From: Sarocladium kiliense
Lineage: Eukaryota > Ascomycota > Sordariomycetes > Hypocreales > Sarocladiaceae
Length of the DNA: 64,000 nt
Assembly (NCBI GenBank): GCA_030734395.1
Contig: JAUZTG010000011.1
Location: 434,001-498,000, forward strand
Reading direction: 5' to 3'
Shown: positions 1 to 9,364 of the stretch, piece by piece
How positions within the stretch are numbered: the stretch's first letter is position 1
How the letters are laid out: each line of letters starts with the position of its first letter
Notes under the pieces: model-generated
What the model was told of the DNA's origin: nothing
Seen by the model: the letters and a program-made list of their open reading frames with translations, nothing else
The model's database searches: none
Program-made: the position numbers and the translations under genes

Positions 1-431
1 CAATCAGCAGTGTCGGTGGACTCATTGCCTCGCCTGGGTTGAGTGGTTACCAGGGGAGTAAGTTGGCGGTGATGAAGCTTGCCGAGCATGCCATGAGCGA
101 GTATGGAGAGCAAGGGTTGGTCGCGTACAACGTGCACCCGGGGAACATTCATACAAGTATTCTGGGAGAAGGTTCCCTGCCAGATCACCTCAAGCCTGGT
201 AGGTTATCTCGAGGTTTATACGGCTCCATGATTGAATGGCTGACATATGATGTATCAGTCTTTGTGGATACAGCCCAGTTGACCGGCGACGCGCTAGTGT
301 ATCTCACGCAGGAGAGGAGAGACTGGCTGGGTGGGAGATACGTCAACTTGACTTGGGATATGCCGGAACTTGTGGCGAAGAAGGATGAGATTGTTGATAA
401 GGATATGTTGAAGGTGAAGTTGGTGGTGTAA
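1..431 (+). CDS. Short-chain dehydrogenase/reductase, C-terminal part (5' truncated by window edge)
   Basis: The reading frame is open from position 3 to the stop at 429-431 and enters from beyond the left edge, so only about 142 C-terminal residues are visible. The first residues read ISSVGG, the usual strand before the catalytic Ser, followed by GYQGSK, which is the SDR catalytic YxxxK signature, then LAVMKLAEH and NVHPG, matching the helix and the PG motif after the active site in classical SDRs. The family reduces or oxidises carbonyl/hydroxyl groups with NAD(P)H; the substrate cannot be told from this part. The long tail after the PG motif (about 90 residues, containing LTWDMPEL) is like that of fungal SDRs of unknown substrate. 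No intron is visible. Confidence 0.85.
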   Translation, partial: ISSVGGLIASPGLSGYQGSKLAVMKLAEHAMSEYGEQGLVAYNVHPGNIHTSILGEGSLPDHLKPGRLSRGLYGSMIEWLTYDVSVFVDTAQLTGDALVYLTQERRDWLGGRYVNLTWDMPELVAKKDEIVDKDMLKVKLVV

Positions 432-765
432 GCGGATGGAGGGCAGTGCTTGGCTTTGCCACATGAAAAGGCTGCTCGACTGCCAACGACATGATGTGAT
501 TGTTATTTAGAGAATCGCTAATCTAGAATAAACAGAAAGAAACAGCGAATTCTGGCCACAAGGGCATGATTCATTGCACCGAACCTCCATCGTGGCCGGA
601 ACGCCCCAGTTTACAGTACCATCGCGTATGTGGGGCGCTACACTGGTGAGCAGTAGCGATTGCGCAGCCTCAACCTCTCAACTCACCCCAGCTTCGCCCT
701 GTCAACTTCAACACCATCCACTCGCCCACCTTCAGCTCGCGGCACAAGCCAGCACGCACTGTCTC
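432..765. other. Intergenic, 3' UTR of SDR gene and promoter of VMA22-like gene
   Basis: About 330 bp between two genes on the same strand. An AATAAA-like string (GAATAAACAG) near 525-535 could be the poly(A) signal of the SDR gene. The frame of the next gene is open upstream to 574, but that part lacks homology and is treated as leader. Confidence 0.5.
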
Positions 766-1356
766 ATGATAATGGACACCCTCCAAGACCACATCGACTC
801 CCTCCTCCAGCGCTACCTGCTCCTCCTGGACGAGTACACCCGTCTGCGCACTCAGCTCTCCACCCTCCAGGCATCCGTCTTCCGCGACATTGCACGGGCC
901 AACTTCTCTGCAGAACGAGGTCTCCGCTATGGACAGGATCAGTATGACGAAAGAATGCAGGCTTGGAGGACGGTGAGAATTGGGATGAAGGAGGAGGGGT
1001 TGCCAAACTTTGAGGTAGTGAATGCTGAGGGTGACAATGAGGTGACAGAGGACAAGGCCACCGGGGCAGAGGGTGAGACAGACGAAGACACCAAGGAGGA
1101 ACAGCCAGAAAGGAAGAAGGTTATCAGCAAGGATCCCCTCCGCTGGTTCGGCCTTCTCACACCTCAATCGCTCCGCACTGCCCAAGCATCCTCCATCGAA
1201 GCCGTCTCAACAGTCATCCCACGCCTCGTCACACTCAACCAGGAGATGTCCCAACTCGAGATTGAAGTCCGCCGCGCACGGAAGAAAAGATCTAAAGCCG
1301 AGACCGCAGCAGGGAAGGATGCGACAGCGACTTCGCCAGGGATTAAGGCGGCCTGA
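766..1356 (+). CDS. VMA22: V-ATPase assembly factor Vma22/CCDC115-like
   Basis: A single-exon gene of 196 residues. I start it at the ATG at 766 (MIMDTL); a second ATG lies 6 bp on. Longer upstream starts in the same frame give a low-complexity leader unlike the family. The N-terminal half is a helical segment (LLQRYLLLLDEYTRLRTQL) with FSAERGLRYG. The middle is acidic and variable. The C-terminal block starts DPLRWFGLL, the hallmark 'PLRWFG' motif of Vma22/CCDC115, and ends in a basic coiled coil. In yeast Vma22 works with Vma12 and Vma21 at the ER to assemble the Vo sector of the vacuolar ATPase. The gene is convergent with the next one, with only 88 bp between stop codons. Confidence 0.8.
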   Translation: MIMDTLQDHIDSLLQRYLLLLDEYTRLRTQLSTLQASVFRDIARANFSAERGLRYGQDQYDERMQAWRTVRIGMKEEGLPNFEVVNAEGDNEVTEDKATGAEGETDEDTKEEQPERKKVISKDPLRWFGLLTPQSLRTAQASSIEAVSTVIPRLVTLNQEMSQLEIEVRRARKKRSKAETAAGKDATATSPGIKAA

Positions 1357-1444
1357 GGACCTGTCACGTGGATTCATCATTGGCGGGCAAGTCTGGGATC
1401 AGATTCCGTACATATTAAGACTCTGTACACAAAAAAAGACAAAC

Positions 1445-2998
1445 TCATTTCAGATATCCCCACAGATTGTTCAAACTCTCCGCCAAACTCGGATGCGTCA
1501 ACACAGCTGCCTGCAGATCCCACCACCTCAACCCTCCCATCATCGCCATCTGCACCGCAGCCATAACCTCCCCGCCCTCAATTCCGAAGCACGTAAATCC
1601 CAGAATCTCCCCTGTCTCCGCATCCACAGCCGCCTTGATCAACCCCCTCGTCTCGTCCGTCTCTGCTGCTCTGGCGACGGAGCTCATTGGCATCACTGCA
1701 GTCTTTGTGGGGTTAGCGCGGGAGACGAGGTCGCGCGCGTGGAGGCCGATGTGTGCGAGTTGGGGGTCGGTGAACATGACGTAGGGGGTGAGGGTGCGGG
1801 AGGAGGATGAGGAGGTGGTGTGCATTCGGGGGGTGTTGGGTGGGAGGGAGTCTGGGAGGAGATTTGTTCGGATGATGCGGAAGTCGTCGTAGGACATGTG
1901 TGTGAAGGCTGGGCCGCCGTGGACGTCGCCTAGAGCGTAGATGTCCTTCGCTGTGGTTTCGAGGCGGTTGTTGACGACGACATGACCCTTTGGTGTTGTC
2001 TCAACTCCGGCTGCCTTCAAGTTCAACATGTCAGTGTTGGGAACCCGACCGGCTGCTAGCAGGATATGTGATGCAGCAACAGTCTTGTTCCCATCCGGCG
2101 TCTTGATCTTCACTTCGAAAGGAGTGTCTGCGCTGCTTGACTTGGAGATCGAGTCGGCGGTGCTGGACAGATGAACAGCCAGTCCATCCTCCTTCAAGAT
2201 ATCAAGCATGCACGCCGCAACATCTTCGTCCTCCCGCGGCACTAGCTGCCTCGCCCTCTGCACCACCGTCACCTCAGCACCGAACCTGCGGAACAGCTGC
2301 CCAAACTCGAGGCCAATGTATCCACCTCCAAACACGACAAGATGCTTCGGTACAGCGTCCAGTTCCATGATGGACGTGGAGTCAAGAACACGAGCTGGAT
2401 CAACGTCGTTCAGACCAGGGATATCAGGTCGAGCAGGCCGTTCGCCACTGCTGATGAAGATCGTATCCGCAGTGACTCGTCTCTCGCGTCCGCCTTCGCA
2501 TTTGACAAGCACCTCCTTCTCCCCAATAAAGCTGCCCTCACCAAACATACATTCCACACCCGCCTTCTCCAGCATCCTCTCACTCCCAGAATGCCATTGC
2601 TTGACGATATTTCTCTTCCGCTCCCTGACTTTCTTCATGTCGACAGTGACCTGCCCTGCAGCCCCGCCATGAACGCCATAATCTGCCCCGCGGGAGGCGA
2701 GGTAGGCGACTCGTCCAGAAGCGATCATTGTCTTGGTGGGCGTGCAGCCGACATTGACGCAGGTACCGCCAACGGATGAGCGCTCAATCATCCCAATGCT
2801 GCGACCTGCTTCAGCGAATGCTTTGGCGAGGGGATTGGCGCTTTGGCCGGAGCCGATGAAGAGTACGTCATAATGAAAGGGCGCCATTGTTGAGATACTT
2901 CTGAGCTTGGCCGGATATCGTAGTGATGAAATGGAGATACGACGTGATTGTCTCACGATTGCAATGGCTGTGAAGCTGAACCTTGAGACAGAGCTCAT
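1445..2998 (-). CDS. FAD-dependent pyridine nucleotide-disulfide oxidoreductase (class I, mercuric reductase/lipoamide dehydrogenase-like)
   Basis: Intronless. The core begins at the ATG at 2887 (MAPFHYDVLF) and is 480 residues long: FAD fold with GSGQSANPL, the redox pair Cys43/Cys48 in GGTCVNVGCTPTK, an NAD-binding GGGYIGLEFG fold, the second FAD motif YALGDVHGG, and a dimerisation domain ending near HPSLAE, the His-Glu dyad that activates the charge-transfer thiol. The frame stays open upstream. An ATG at 2998 adds 37 residues rich in Arg/Ser and lacking acids (MSSVSRFSF...), a plausible mitochondrial presequence; an ATG at 3079 extends it further. It lacks the C-terminal Cys pair of MerA, so mercury is an unlikely substrate. 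It resembles the uncharacterised fungal 'mercuric reductase-like' group; the physiological disulfide is unknown. Confidence 0.85.
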   Translation of the reverse strand: MSSVSRFSFTAIAIVRQSRRISISSLRYPAKLRSISTMAPFHYDVLFIGSGQSANPLAKAFAEAGRSIGMIERSSVGGTCVNVGCTPTKTMIASGRVAYLASRGADYGVHGGAAGQVTVDMKKVRERKRNIVKQWHSGSERMLEKAGVECMFGEGSFIGEKEVLVKCEGGRERRVTADTIFISSGERPARPDIPGLNDVDPARVLDSTSIMELDAVPKHLVVFGGGYIGLEFGQLFRRFGAEVTVVQRARQLVPREDEDVAACMLDILKEDGLAVHLSSTADSISKSSSADTPFEVKIKTPDGNKTVAASHILLAAGRVPNTDMLNLKAAGVETTPKGHVVVNNRLETTAKDIYALGDVHGGPAFTHMSYDDFRIIRTNLLPDSLPPNTPRMHTTSSSSSRTLTPYVMFTDPQLAHIGLHARDLVSRANPTKTAVMPMSSVARAAETDETRGLIKAAVDAETGEILGFTCFGIEGGEVMAAVQMAMMGGLRWWDLQAAVLTHPSLAESLNNLWGYLK

Positions 2999-3079
2999 TT
3001 GCCTTCGGATCCGTCGGCCTCGATAAGAAAGGGAGAGAGAAGCAGCCCGAGGTCCCTGCAATGGAGGGATGCAAGCCAC

Positions 3080-4156
3080 GTATTTATCATACCAGCCGTG
3101 AGGGGTCCGTCCTTACAATGCAGCCTCTCAAGCTGTAAGCTCGAGGCTTGTACCCCTCCACGGCTCGTCGGAATGGGTGACGTCCAATTAAGTTTCCATT
3201 TACTGGTGTTGTACGGTTGGACTTTAGCGCTTACGAGAGTCGTCAATGGCAGCCACTTGTATGGCTTACGCTTGCATCTGGCTGCTTACTGATCCATATA
3301 CTTCCGCCTTTGCCTGAGGTTCTGGTTCGCGACGACTGGAGCAGTGCAAATCATTGCGAATATGATTCGTACACCAAACCCTATGGTTGGTTACCTGATG
3401 ATCGTGCCCATTTATGGAGGGTGTTGTGACCACAATCCTGCATGGTCAATCGATTATCTCCAAAGCTTGTGCACGAGTATTGACTGAGTTGTACCGATCA
3501 ATGATCTTCCAACAGTGGTTTAAGAATGAGGAGGTCCTGAGTCTCCAATTCGAAACAAGTCCCAGCTTCTTTCTGTTGCTCCTCAATGATAATGTTACGG
3601 TCTATTCTGGTGAGATTCCGAGATCGCGGCTTAGACTGCGAGGTATGACCTAGTATGACATCCTTCTTCCCAAGGCTACAGCTCAAGAGGCGGGATCATC
3701 CCAGAAAAGGAGCCCTTGAGGTATGTCTGGAGTAAGACTGCAACTGCTGGCCGACCTGAGGTCTCACGGCCCAGCTCTGGGTTGGAGCACGTCGGGGTGC
3801 CTCAACATGGGTCGGGGCAGCACGCCCAGTTCGTCTTGCCGTCAAGGGACAACAATACGGGTCCTAATACAATGCGACTTTCTTCTTCTCCTATATTATT
3901 CGTCTATCGGAGTTTGGTTACATCGAAGGAAGACATAAGACACAGGAATGCCAACCCCTGGCCGATCTGTACAACCCCTTGGGCCACAGCGCAGAGCCTT
4001 ACACGTGACCACCGTGCATGAGAATCTGTGCCGTACGTGCACGGAGGCTCTCAAGGCCCATGAGCAGGACTTCTGTGTAGTCTTGCTTGTTTCTCGACAT
4101 TTTTGGTTGACAACATTGATACTTGGGTGGCCGCTGCGACCCCGCCGCCAGAATGT
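3080..4156. other. Intergenic region, divergent promoters
   Basis: About 1.1 kb between the divergently transcribed oxidoreductase and membrane-protein genes. Short open frames here have no recognisable motif. A CACGTG palindrome lies at about 4002-4007, roughly 150 bp before the membrane-protein ATG. No repeat or RNA gene was seen. Confidence 0.5.
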
Positions 4157-6218
4157 ATGGACATCAAAGAACCAAACGCTGATATAGCCGGACTTGGGGT
4201 ACGTAAATTGCAATGCAGTTGCCCTTAAAGAGGTTGACCGAACAACAAATACTAACTATACATGGTGATCTGCCCCAATAGGTCATTATCAGTTTTGTCG
4301 CGAGCGGGACTCTGACTTTACTTCTATCCACCATCTACTACTTCTTCCTCTTCGATCCTCAAGCTGACGGGGTTCCACACGCAGTCGACGAACGTGTACT
4401 CAGGTTTCGATCGCGCCTCACCCTTTGGTTGAACAAGTTCTTTCGAATTCGAATCCAGTCTCTCTCCAAGAGCTGGATGAAACAAGGCGTCGCGCAGGTA
4501 TGAGCCGCAAAAGGCCCTCCCTTGCAGTCAGCAGTCACTAATATCTGTCAGGCCATTCTCACTCTCAGTGACCTGCAAACACTCCTCGGCCTCTGCATAC
4601 TCATTGCGGGCTTCATTGGCATGAAGTCAATTGCGGCGTTCTACTGGCAGATCCTGGTTTACATCGCATGGTTCTCAAACCTGACCCATCAGTGCGCCTT
4701 GATTATTCTTCGCCCTTGCTTTCGCACGAATCGGCCTACGAGGAATTGGCGCTTGTTGCTCATGACTGCCCTCGTTGCTCTTCTTGTTGCTGCTGTAATC
4801 CCCACCATGGACTTTGAATGGGCTATCGGCGCTGAACCTTTCGGATATGGTCGCCCCTTATGCCCCGTCTGGTGCTTTTTCGAACCGTCTCTGCGCGGGT
4901 TTTTATACAATGGTGATCGTTCCGACTTTCTACTGCCAAATTATCCTGACGCTACGAACTTTCTAAGCGCTGTCATCTCAGTGGTCTTTCTCATACTTAC
5001 ATACGCCATTCGTCTACTCAAGACTTTTCCAGTTGCTTCAGGATTTCTAAGCGACACAATCGCAAGGCCATGCAGCTGGGTGTTCGCCAAGATCCTTTGG
5101 AGCTTTCTCCGCTTTCTTGATAAGCTCACACTTCATTGGATCAGCCCGAGCATCTGGTTTCTTATTGTTGAAGCCCCCTTCGTTTCTATACTCCTATCTT
5201 TCCGGCTTGTCTTTGCCGCTATGAGCTCCTCACTTGGCGACCTAACTAGTATCTACTACGGCTGCGCATGGGGCCTATGCAGGCTAATAAATCAGAAGAA
5301 CGCCGAACATATTCTGATGAAGCGAGACCAGCGGATCTTAACAGATATCACAGCCTTTGGGCAATTGCTACCTATATTGCTCCTGATAAGCACTATCCTC
5401 GCTATCGCACAGTCATTTCGGAGGTCTACTTTTACGCTGGAGACGAGGGCTCCGATGATGTTCGCTTCCGTGACCCCTCAGCCTCCTGCCAGTGATCAAA
5501 TGAATCAGCCTGCATCGCTCCACAGCAAAGACAGGTGGAAGCGCGTTGAGTATCTGCTGCGCAGAGATCACAAAGCTTACCAGAATCTATTCTCGTCGAC
5601 ACTTCTGGTGATCTGGATCGGCGGAGCAGTAGGGTTGGGTTCGATGATGGGTCTCTTGATATTCCTGACCTATGAGGACACCCTCCATGGTTCTAGTCCA
5701 GCCAACGGTGTTATCATGGTGGTGAGCGGAGTTTGGCTTCCGCTGCCATCAATGATCTGGCTTTCAGCAGTGATCGGGCTGGCTGTGGCCGGCTGGGACA
5801 GCCAGAGATCTCGCAGGCTCCGTCGGATCTGCACATTCGTAATCATAGCTTGCTTGCTTGCCTCTTCTTTTCCTTTCCCTTCTTGTTGTATTCCCGCCTC
5901 CCTTTCTCTCAAAAACTGTAAGTTTTGTTATGCGGCTGCTTATTTGAAGAGATAACATTAATCCACTGCAGGCTTATCGTCATTGCATTTTCGGCAGTGG
6001 GCGGGTACTTTGTCGTCTGCTTTGTACTTTGCATGACTCCTCAGAGCTGGGGCTGGCAGCCTGCCCTGCACGAAGCAAGAGGTGGGACTCCCGCAGTTAC
6101 CTCAGATGAATTTCAGTTAGCAGATTTGCTGGAAATCGCTACGGAGCTGGAGTATCCTTCGGAACATAGTGGTATTCAGCCATGTGAAGATGCGCTTCCA
6201 CGGCGGACAACGTTGTAG
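4157..6218 (+). CDS. Conserved fungal multi-pass membrane protein, function unknown
   Basis: The model joins four exons: 4157-4198, 4282-4497, 4552-5917 and 5998-6218. The first exon gives MDIKEPNADIAGLG and splices cleanly into VIISFVASG. Introns 1 and 2 have GTACGT and GTATGA donors and AATAG/GTCAG acceptors in matching phase. The protein has an N-terminal membrane segment, a conserved AILTLSDLQTLLGLCILIAG block, several more hydrophobic helices and a short acidic tail. Fungi have a large family with the same 'LSDxQxLxG' block; no function is known to me. The last intron is uncertain. The donor at 5918 is good, but the acceptor nearest a branch site (AG at 5970-5971) gives a stop at 6036, whereas AG at 5996-5997 keeps the frame to 6218. 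Confidence 0.7.
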
Positions 6219-6491
6219 CAGGGCTAGGTACTTCAGGATACAACTCATCTTGGATTTTCATAGCTCATTCCTTTGCCATTCCTGTATTACCTGAACGTAT
6301 ATTTCTTAGAGTAGTCTTTCGAATCGCTGCTCTTACCTCCTCCTAAGGTTGCGAAGGTCTGCCTCCGGATTAGCTATTATGGTTATAATATCACCCCAGA
6401 ATGGGCACCAAGAGTGGTTTCTACTTATGTCAGACATCGTTGCCCTTATCCAGGCCAGTTCAGGGCAGCTCAGTCCTAGCTTAGACGTGGA

Positions 6492-6551
6492 CTCACTATA
6501 CTCAGCCTGCACTCAGCCTGACTCACTAGCGCTCACCTACGCTCAGCCTAA
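6492..6551. repeat. Degenerate 10-bp-period minisatellite
   Basis: Six head-to-tail units start near 6492, 6501, 6512, 6522, 6532 and 6542. The clearest are CTCAGCCTGCA, CTCAGCCTGA and CTCAGCCTAA, with CTCACTAGCG and CTCACCTACG as diverged copies. The common core is CTCASC. It lies in the 3' flank of the membrane-protein gene, in no recognised coding sequence. Confidence 0.65.
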
Positions 6552-7731
6552 GAAGGCGAAGGCCCTAAAGCACTAGCAGTCTTCATATTATTGCAGGAGA
6601 TAAGTAAGCTTTCATTATGCATTCATCTATGAATAACTCACTTGCACTTACCTTCCTATCCGGCAGAGGATGTAAAGAGATGGTTTTCTTCTTATTCATT
6701 GGTGTACATGCATGCCGTGGTCTATGTTGGCCGTACTGTCTGAGGTCTTGCGAGAGTAGTCATTGTCACCACTCGTACAGCTACGTCAGCACGTTATCTG
6801 TCCTTTCTAGCACAATAAACAACACTAGGGTATACAGGGGCTGACCACTGATACTACATGTCCGTCCTCTACTGTCAATGGCTCAGTATTCTGTCGGAGC
6901 CTGTCTCCCTCTATTTGGTAACCTGCGGGAAGAAGTTCGTACAGCTACAGGGAGCTCAGGGACGTCTGCATGCCAAGCCAGAATACCCTCAGTCGACTTT
7001 TCTCCATCTCCTCTAATGGCTGGAGACCTGACGCCACACGATTCCGGCTTTCGCCTCCACCATGATGGCTAAATGGTCGCAACTGATGCAGATGGCCGTT
7101 GCCCTAATAATAGTCGTAGCAATTGAGCCCCAGTGCCTCTTTTCTTGTCGCAGACAGTGCACATGCGAGATTACTATTTACTCTCATGCGCTGCTCCGTC
7201 ATGCGAAAGTGGGCTTCTGACCGAACGGAGCAGATCAGAATGACGTTGTCTCGATCCGCAAGATGAGCTATCGACGAGGAAGTCATTTTCCCAGTCCAGG
7301 ACACCGCTCATTGCCTTTGACGATTGAGACCATGCAAATCCGCAAAGCTACATCAGATTCCATACGAAGCCTGAACTGGTGCAGCTGGACTTTTGACCCA
7401 CAGCCCCACCAGTATCTCGCCGAAGCTGCATTTTCCACCGCTCGAGGCTGCATCACTGTCCAGTAGGATCCCGATCCTCAAGCCAAGCCATCTAGCTGCC
7501 GCTGCCGTGTGAAGGCCAACCTTAAGAGGTATGATTTTGTCCTGTAAACTAGTCCTATTATACCATCATGTTCTTCCGGCCAGTTCTGCACACTTCGAAG
7601 ATACCATATAAGCCGCGCCCCCTCTCCTACGGGCGCAAAGAGGTTCGGGTTTGTTCAGTTTCAAGTCCAAGCTTGCAGCAAAGTCAAGCAGATCACTGGG
7701 AATACAAAAAGCTCAGGCAAGACACGCAAAC

Positions 7732-7890
7732 ATGCCCCACGAAACCCCAAGGCCTGCGAGCACGTCCTCGTCTGGATGGTCAACTGATACGACCATTGCT
7801 GTTGTTATAGGCATCTCGACGCCGATGTTCGTCACTTTCATCTTCGCTGTCTGGCAGATCAGATATGGTCGTCGAGCTGGTTCGTCTTGA
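7732..7890 (+). CDS. Possible small single-pass membrane protein (52 residues), function unknown
   Basis: An ATG at 7732 with a good fungal start context (GCAAACATG) opens a 52-residue frame: a Ser/Thr/Pro-rich N-terminus, one strongly hydrophobic segment of about 20 residues (residues 21-42), then a basic tail QIRYGRRAG. This fits a type III single-pass protein. An ATATAA element sits about 120 bp upstream. A GTTCGT donor-like site just before the stop leaves room for further exons, but I could not find a convincing downstream one. It may equally be a chance frame or a gene remnant. Confidence 0.3.
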   Translation: MPHETPRPASTSSSGWSTDTTIAVVIGISTPMFVTFIFAVWQIRYGRRAGSS

Positions 7891-8367
7891 TTCACAATTC
7901 CTGCCACGCATTCAGTGAAAATGCTCTATCAGGCGCATCTTGGTTAACCCGAGTACAGATCGAAACCCCCTCTCCCGACATTGTTAGCGATACGGTTTTA
8001 TACCCTCTGTCAGTGAGCGGACGGCTTGGACAATGGGAACCGCAAACTATAAAGTTGGAGAGATCAGGTGATACAGGCAATCTCGCAGTTGGATTGAACA
8101 TCAAAAGAATGGGAATGTGCATCACTCGAAATGATGGAAATGAACATCACCTGTGTCCTAGATTACTACGTTTTATGTAGTCTGGAATGCAGCGGACCGG
8201 ACATGAGTTTCGTATAATGTCATTTTAGTATTCCAAAGTGATTCGTAGTCTTCATTGCTTGTACCCTTCCTAGAAGAGCTAATAGCTCGTTGACAGCATC
8301 TTCGACGGGTCGCTCATATCAGCAGCAAACAAAGGCCAACGCATGATACGTTCTCTCGGCTCAGGGA

Positions 8368-8385
8368 GCGGACACCAGTGTCCGC
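8368..8385. repeat. Short G/C-rich inverted repeat
   Basis: GCGGACAC and GTGTCCGC are perfect 8-bp arms around a 2-bp centre (CA), in a gene-free stretch. It is about 290 bp from a second G/C palindrome at 8658-8675. Confidence 0.6.
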
Positions 8386-8657
8386 CCCAAAGGGGAAGAG
8401 AGCGGGCTCCAGCCGATTGAGATCAACCTCACGCAGTGCAAGCCACAATGGACAGGACTAGTACTGGACAATGGCGAAGGGTTGCGTTGTTACGTGTTTC
8501 ATCTAGCTTAACGTCTGGTTTCTCTAACAGCCGGAGCCTGGGCCAGAGACACTGGATCATTGGCAAAATTGCCAAGCTGCCGAAGGCCTCAGCGGGGTTC
8601 TCATCACACAATTTACAGCCCTGCCACGAGAGAGAAGTCCCGCTAACTGAAAGTAGA

Positions 8658-8675
8658 GGGGGGCATATGCCCCCC
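8658..8675. repeat. 18-bp perfect palindrome
   Basis: GGGGGGCATATGCCCCCC is fully self-complementary with an NdeI-like CATATG centre. A 13-base string CATCTAGCTTARC occurs on both sides (near 8500 and 8682), so the palindrome may lie inside a small degenerate repeat unit. No gene overlaps it convincingly. Confidence 0.75.
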
Positions 8676-9364
8676 GCCCCATCTAGCTTAGCGCTGAGCT
8701 GCTGAGGCAACCCGCACCAGGAGGATATTACGCGCCTCGAGATGCGGTGTCCATGCACTGCGAAGCTAGCAAAAGGTTGGTGCAGCTCAAGTCGTGGCTG
8801 CTGCGCGGGCGGCATCAAGCACGTGAGGAAGCACAACGCACCATGTCGATGGTTGCAGGCGACTTGCGGGCCGACTCTAATAGAGGGCACAAGAGAATGG
8901 CACAAGAGCAATCATGGTATCGACCTTCACCAGGAGGACAATGCGTTCCTTGGGGCTGGGCTTTCGTATGAAATTCAATTCATATTCGCTTGATCATATT
9001 CTGGAGTCTATTACTTCTTCGGACCCTGCAAGAATTCTTAAAAGCATTGCGATATTAGAAGTCGCCTCCTGTGGAATATGTATCCCGTGAGCTAGTGACA
9101 GCCCTCATTGGTCCGGCTTCTATCTTAAGACTTTATATACCATCCGACAATACTGCACGGCTTATTCTTTTACACCTGAAAGACCAAGACCCCGGTTCTA
9201 GCAGAGTCAGAGGAAGGCCCTTTGTCGAGTTAGAACATGACTCAGGGCACAAGATAAGCTAGACTTGACATTTCTTGAACTCATGTCTGGAGATCGCTAA
9301 GGCCTAGACATGACTTGATAATATAAACTTGCAAGAAGCATGAATCATCGAAATAGCATATGCC

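Larger units (their letters stand above)
6219..9364. other. Gene-poor region with short repeats and palindromes
   Basis: About 3.1 kb with no recognisable conserved gene on either strand. It holds a six-unit degenerate 10-bp repeat at 6492-6551, a GCGGACAC hairpin at 8368-8385, an 18-bp perfect palindrome at 8658-8675, and one small possible gene at 7732-7890. Open frames are short and mostly mutually antisense. No transposase, integrase or reverse-transcriptase motif was found. Confidence 0.6.

Noticed and set aside
2137..2779. Plus-strand frames opposite the disulfide oxidoreductase
   Set aside because: Antisense shadows of a conserved enzyme; no motif.
8429..8911. 160-codon minus-strand frame in the gene-poor region
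   Set aside because: No recognisable domain, overlaps several plus-strand frames and spans the 18-bp palindrome; composition is not gene-like.
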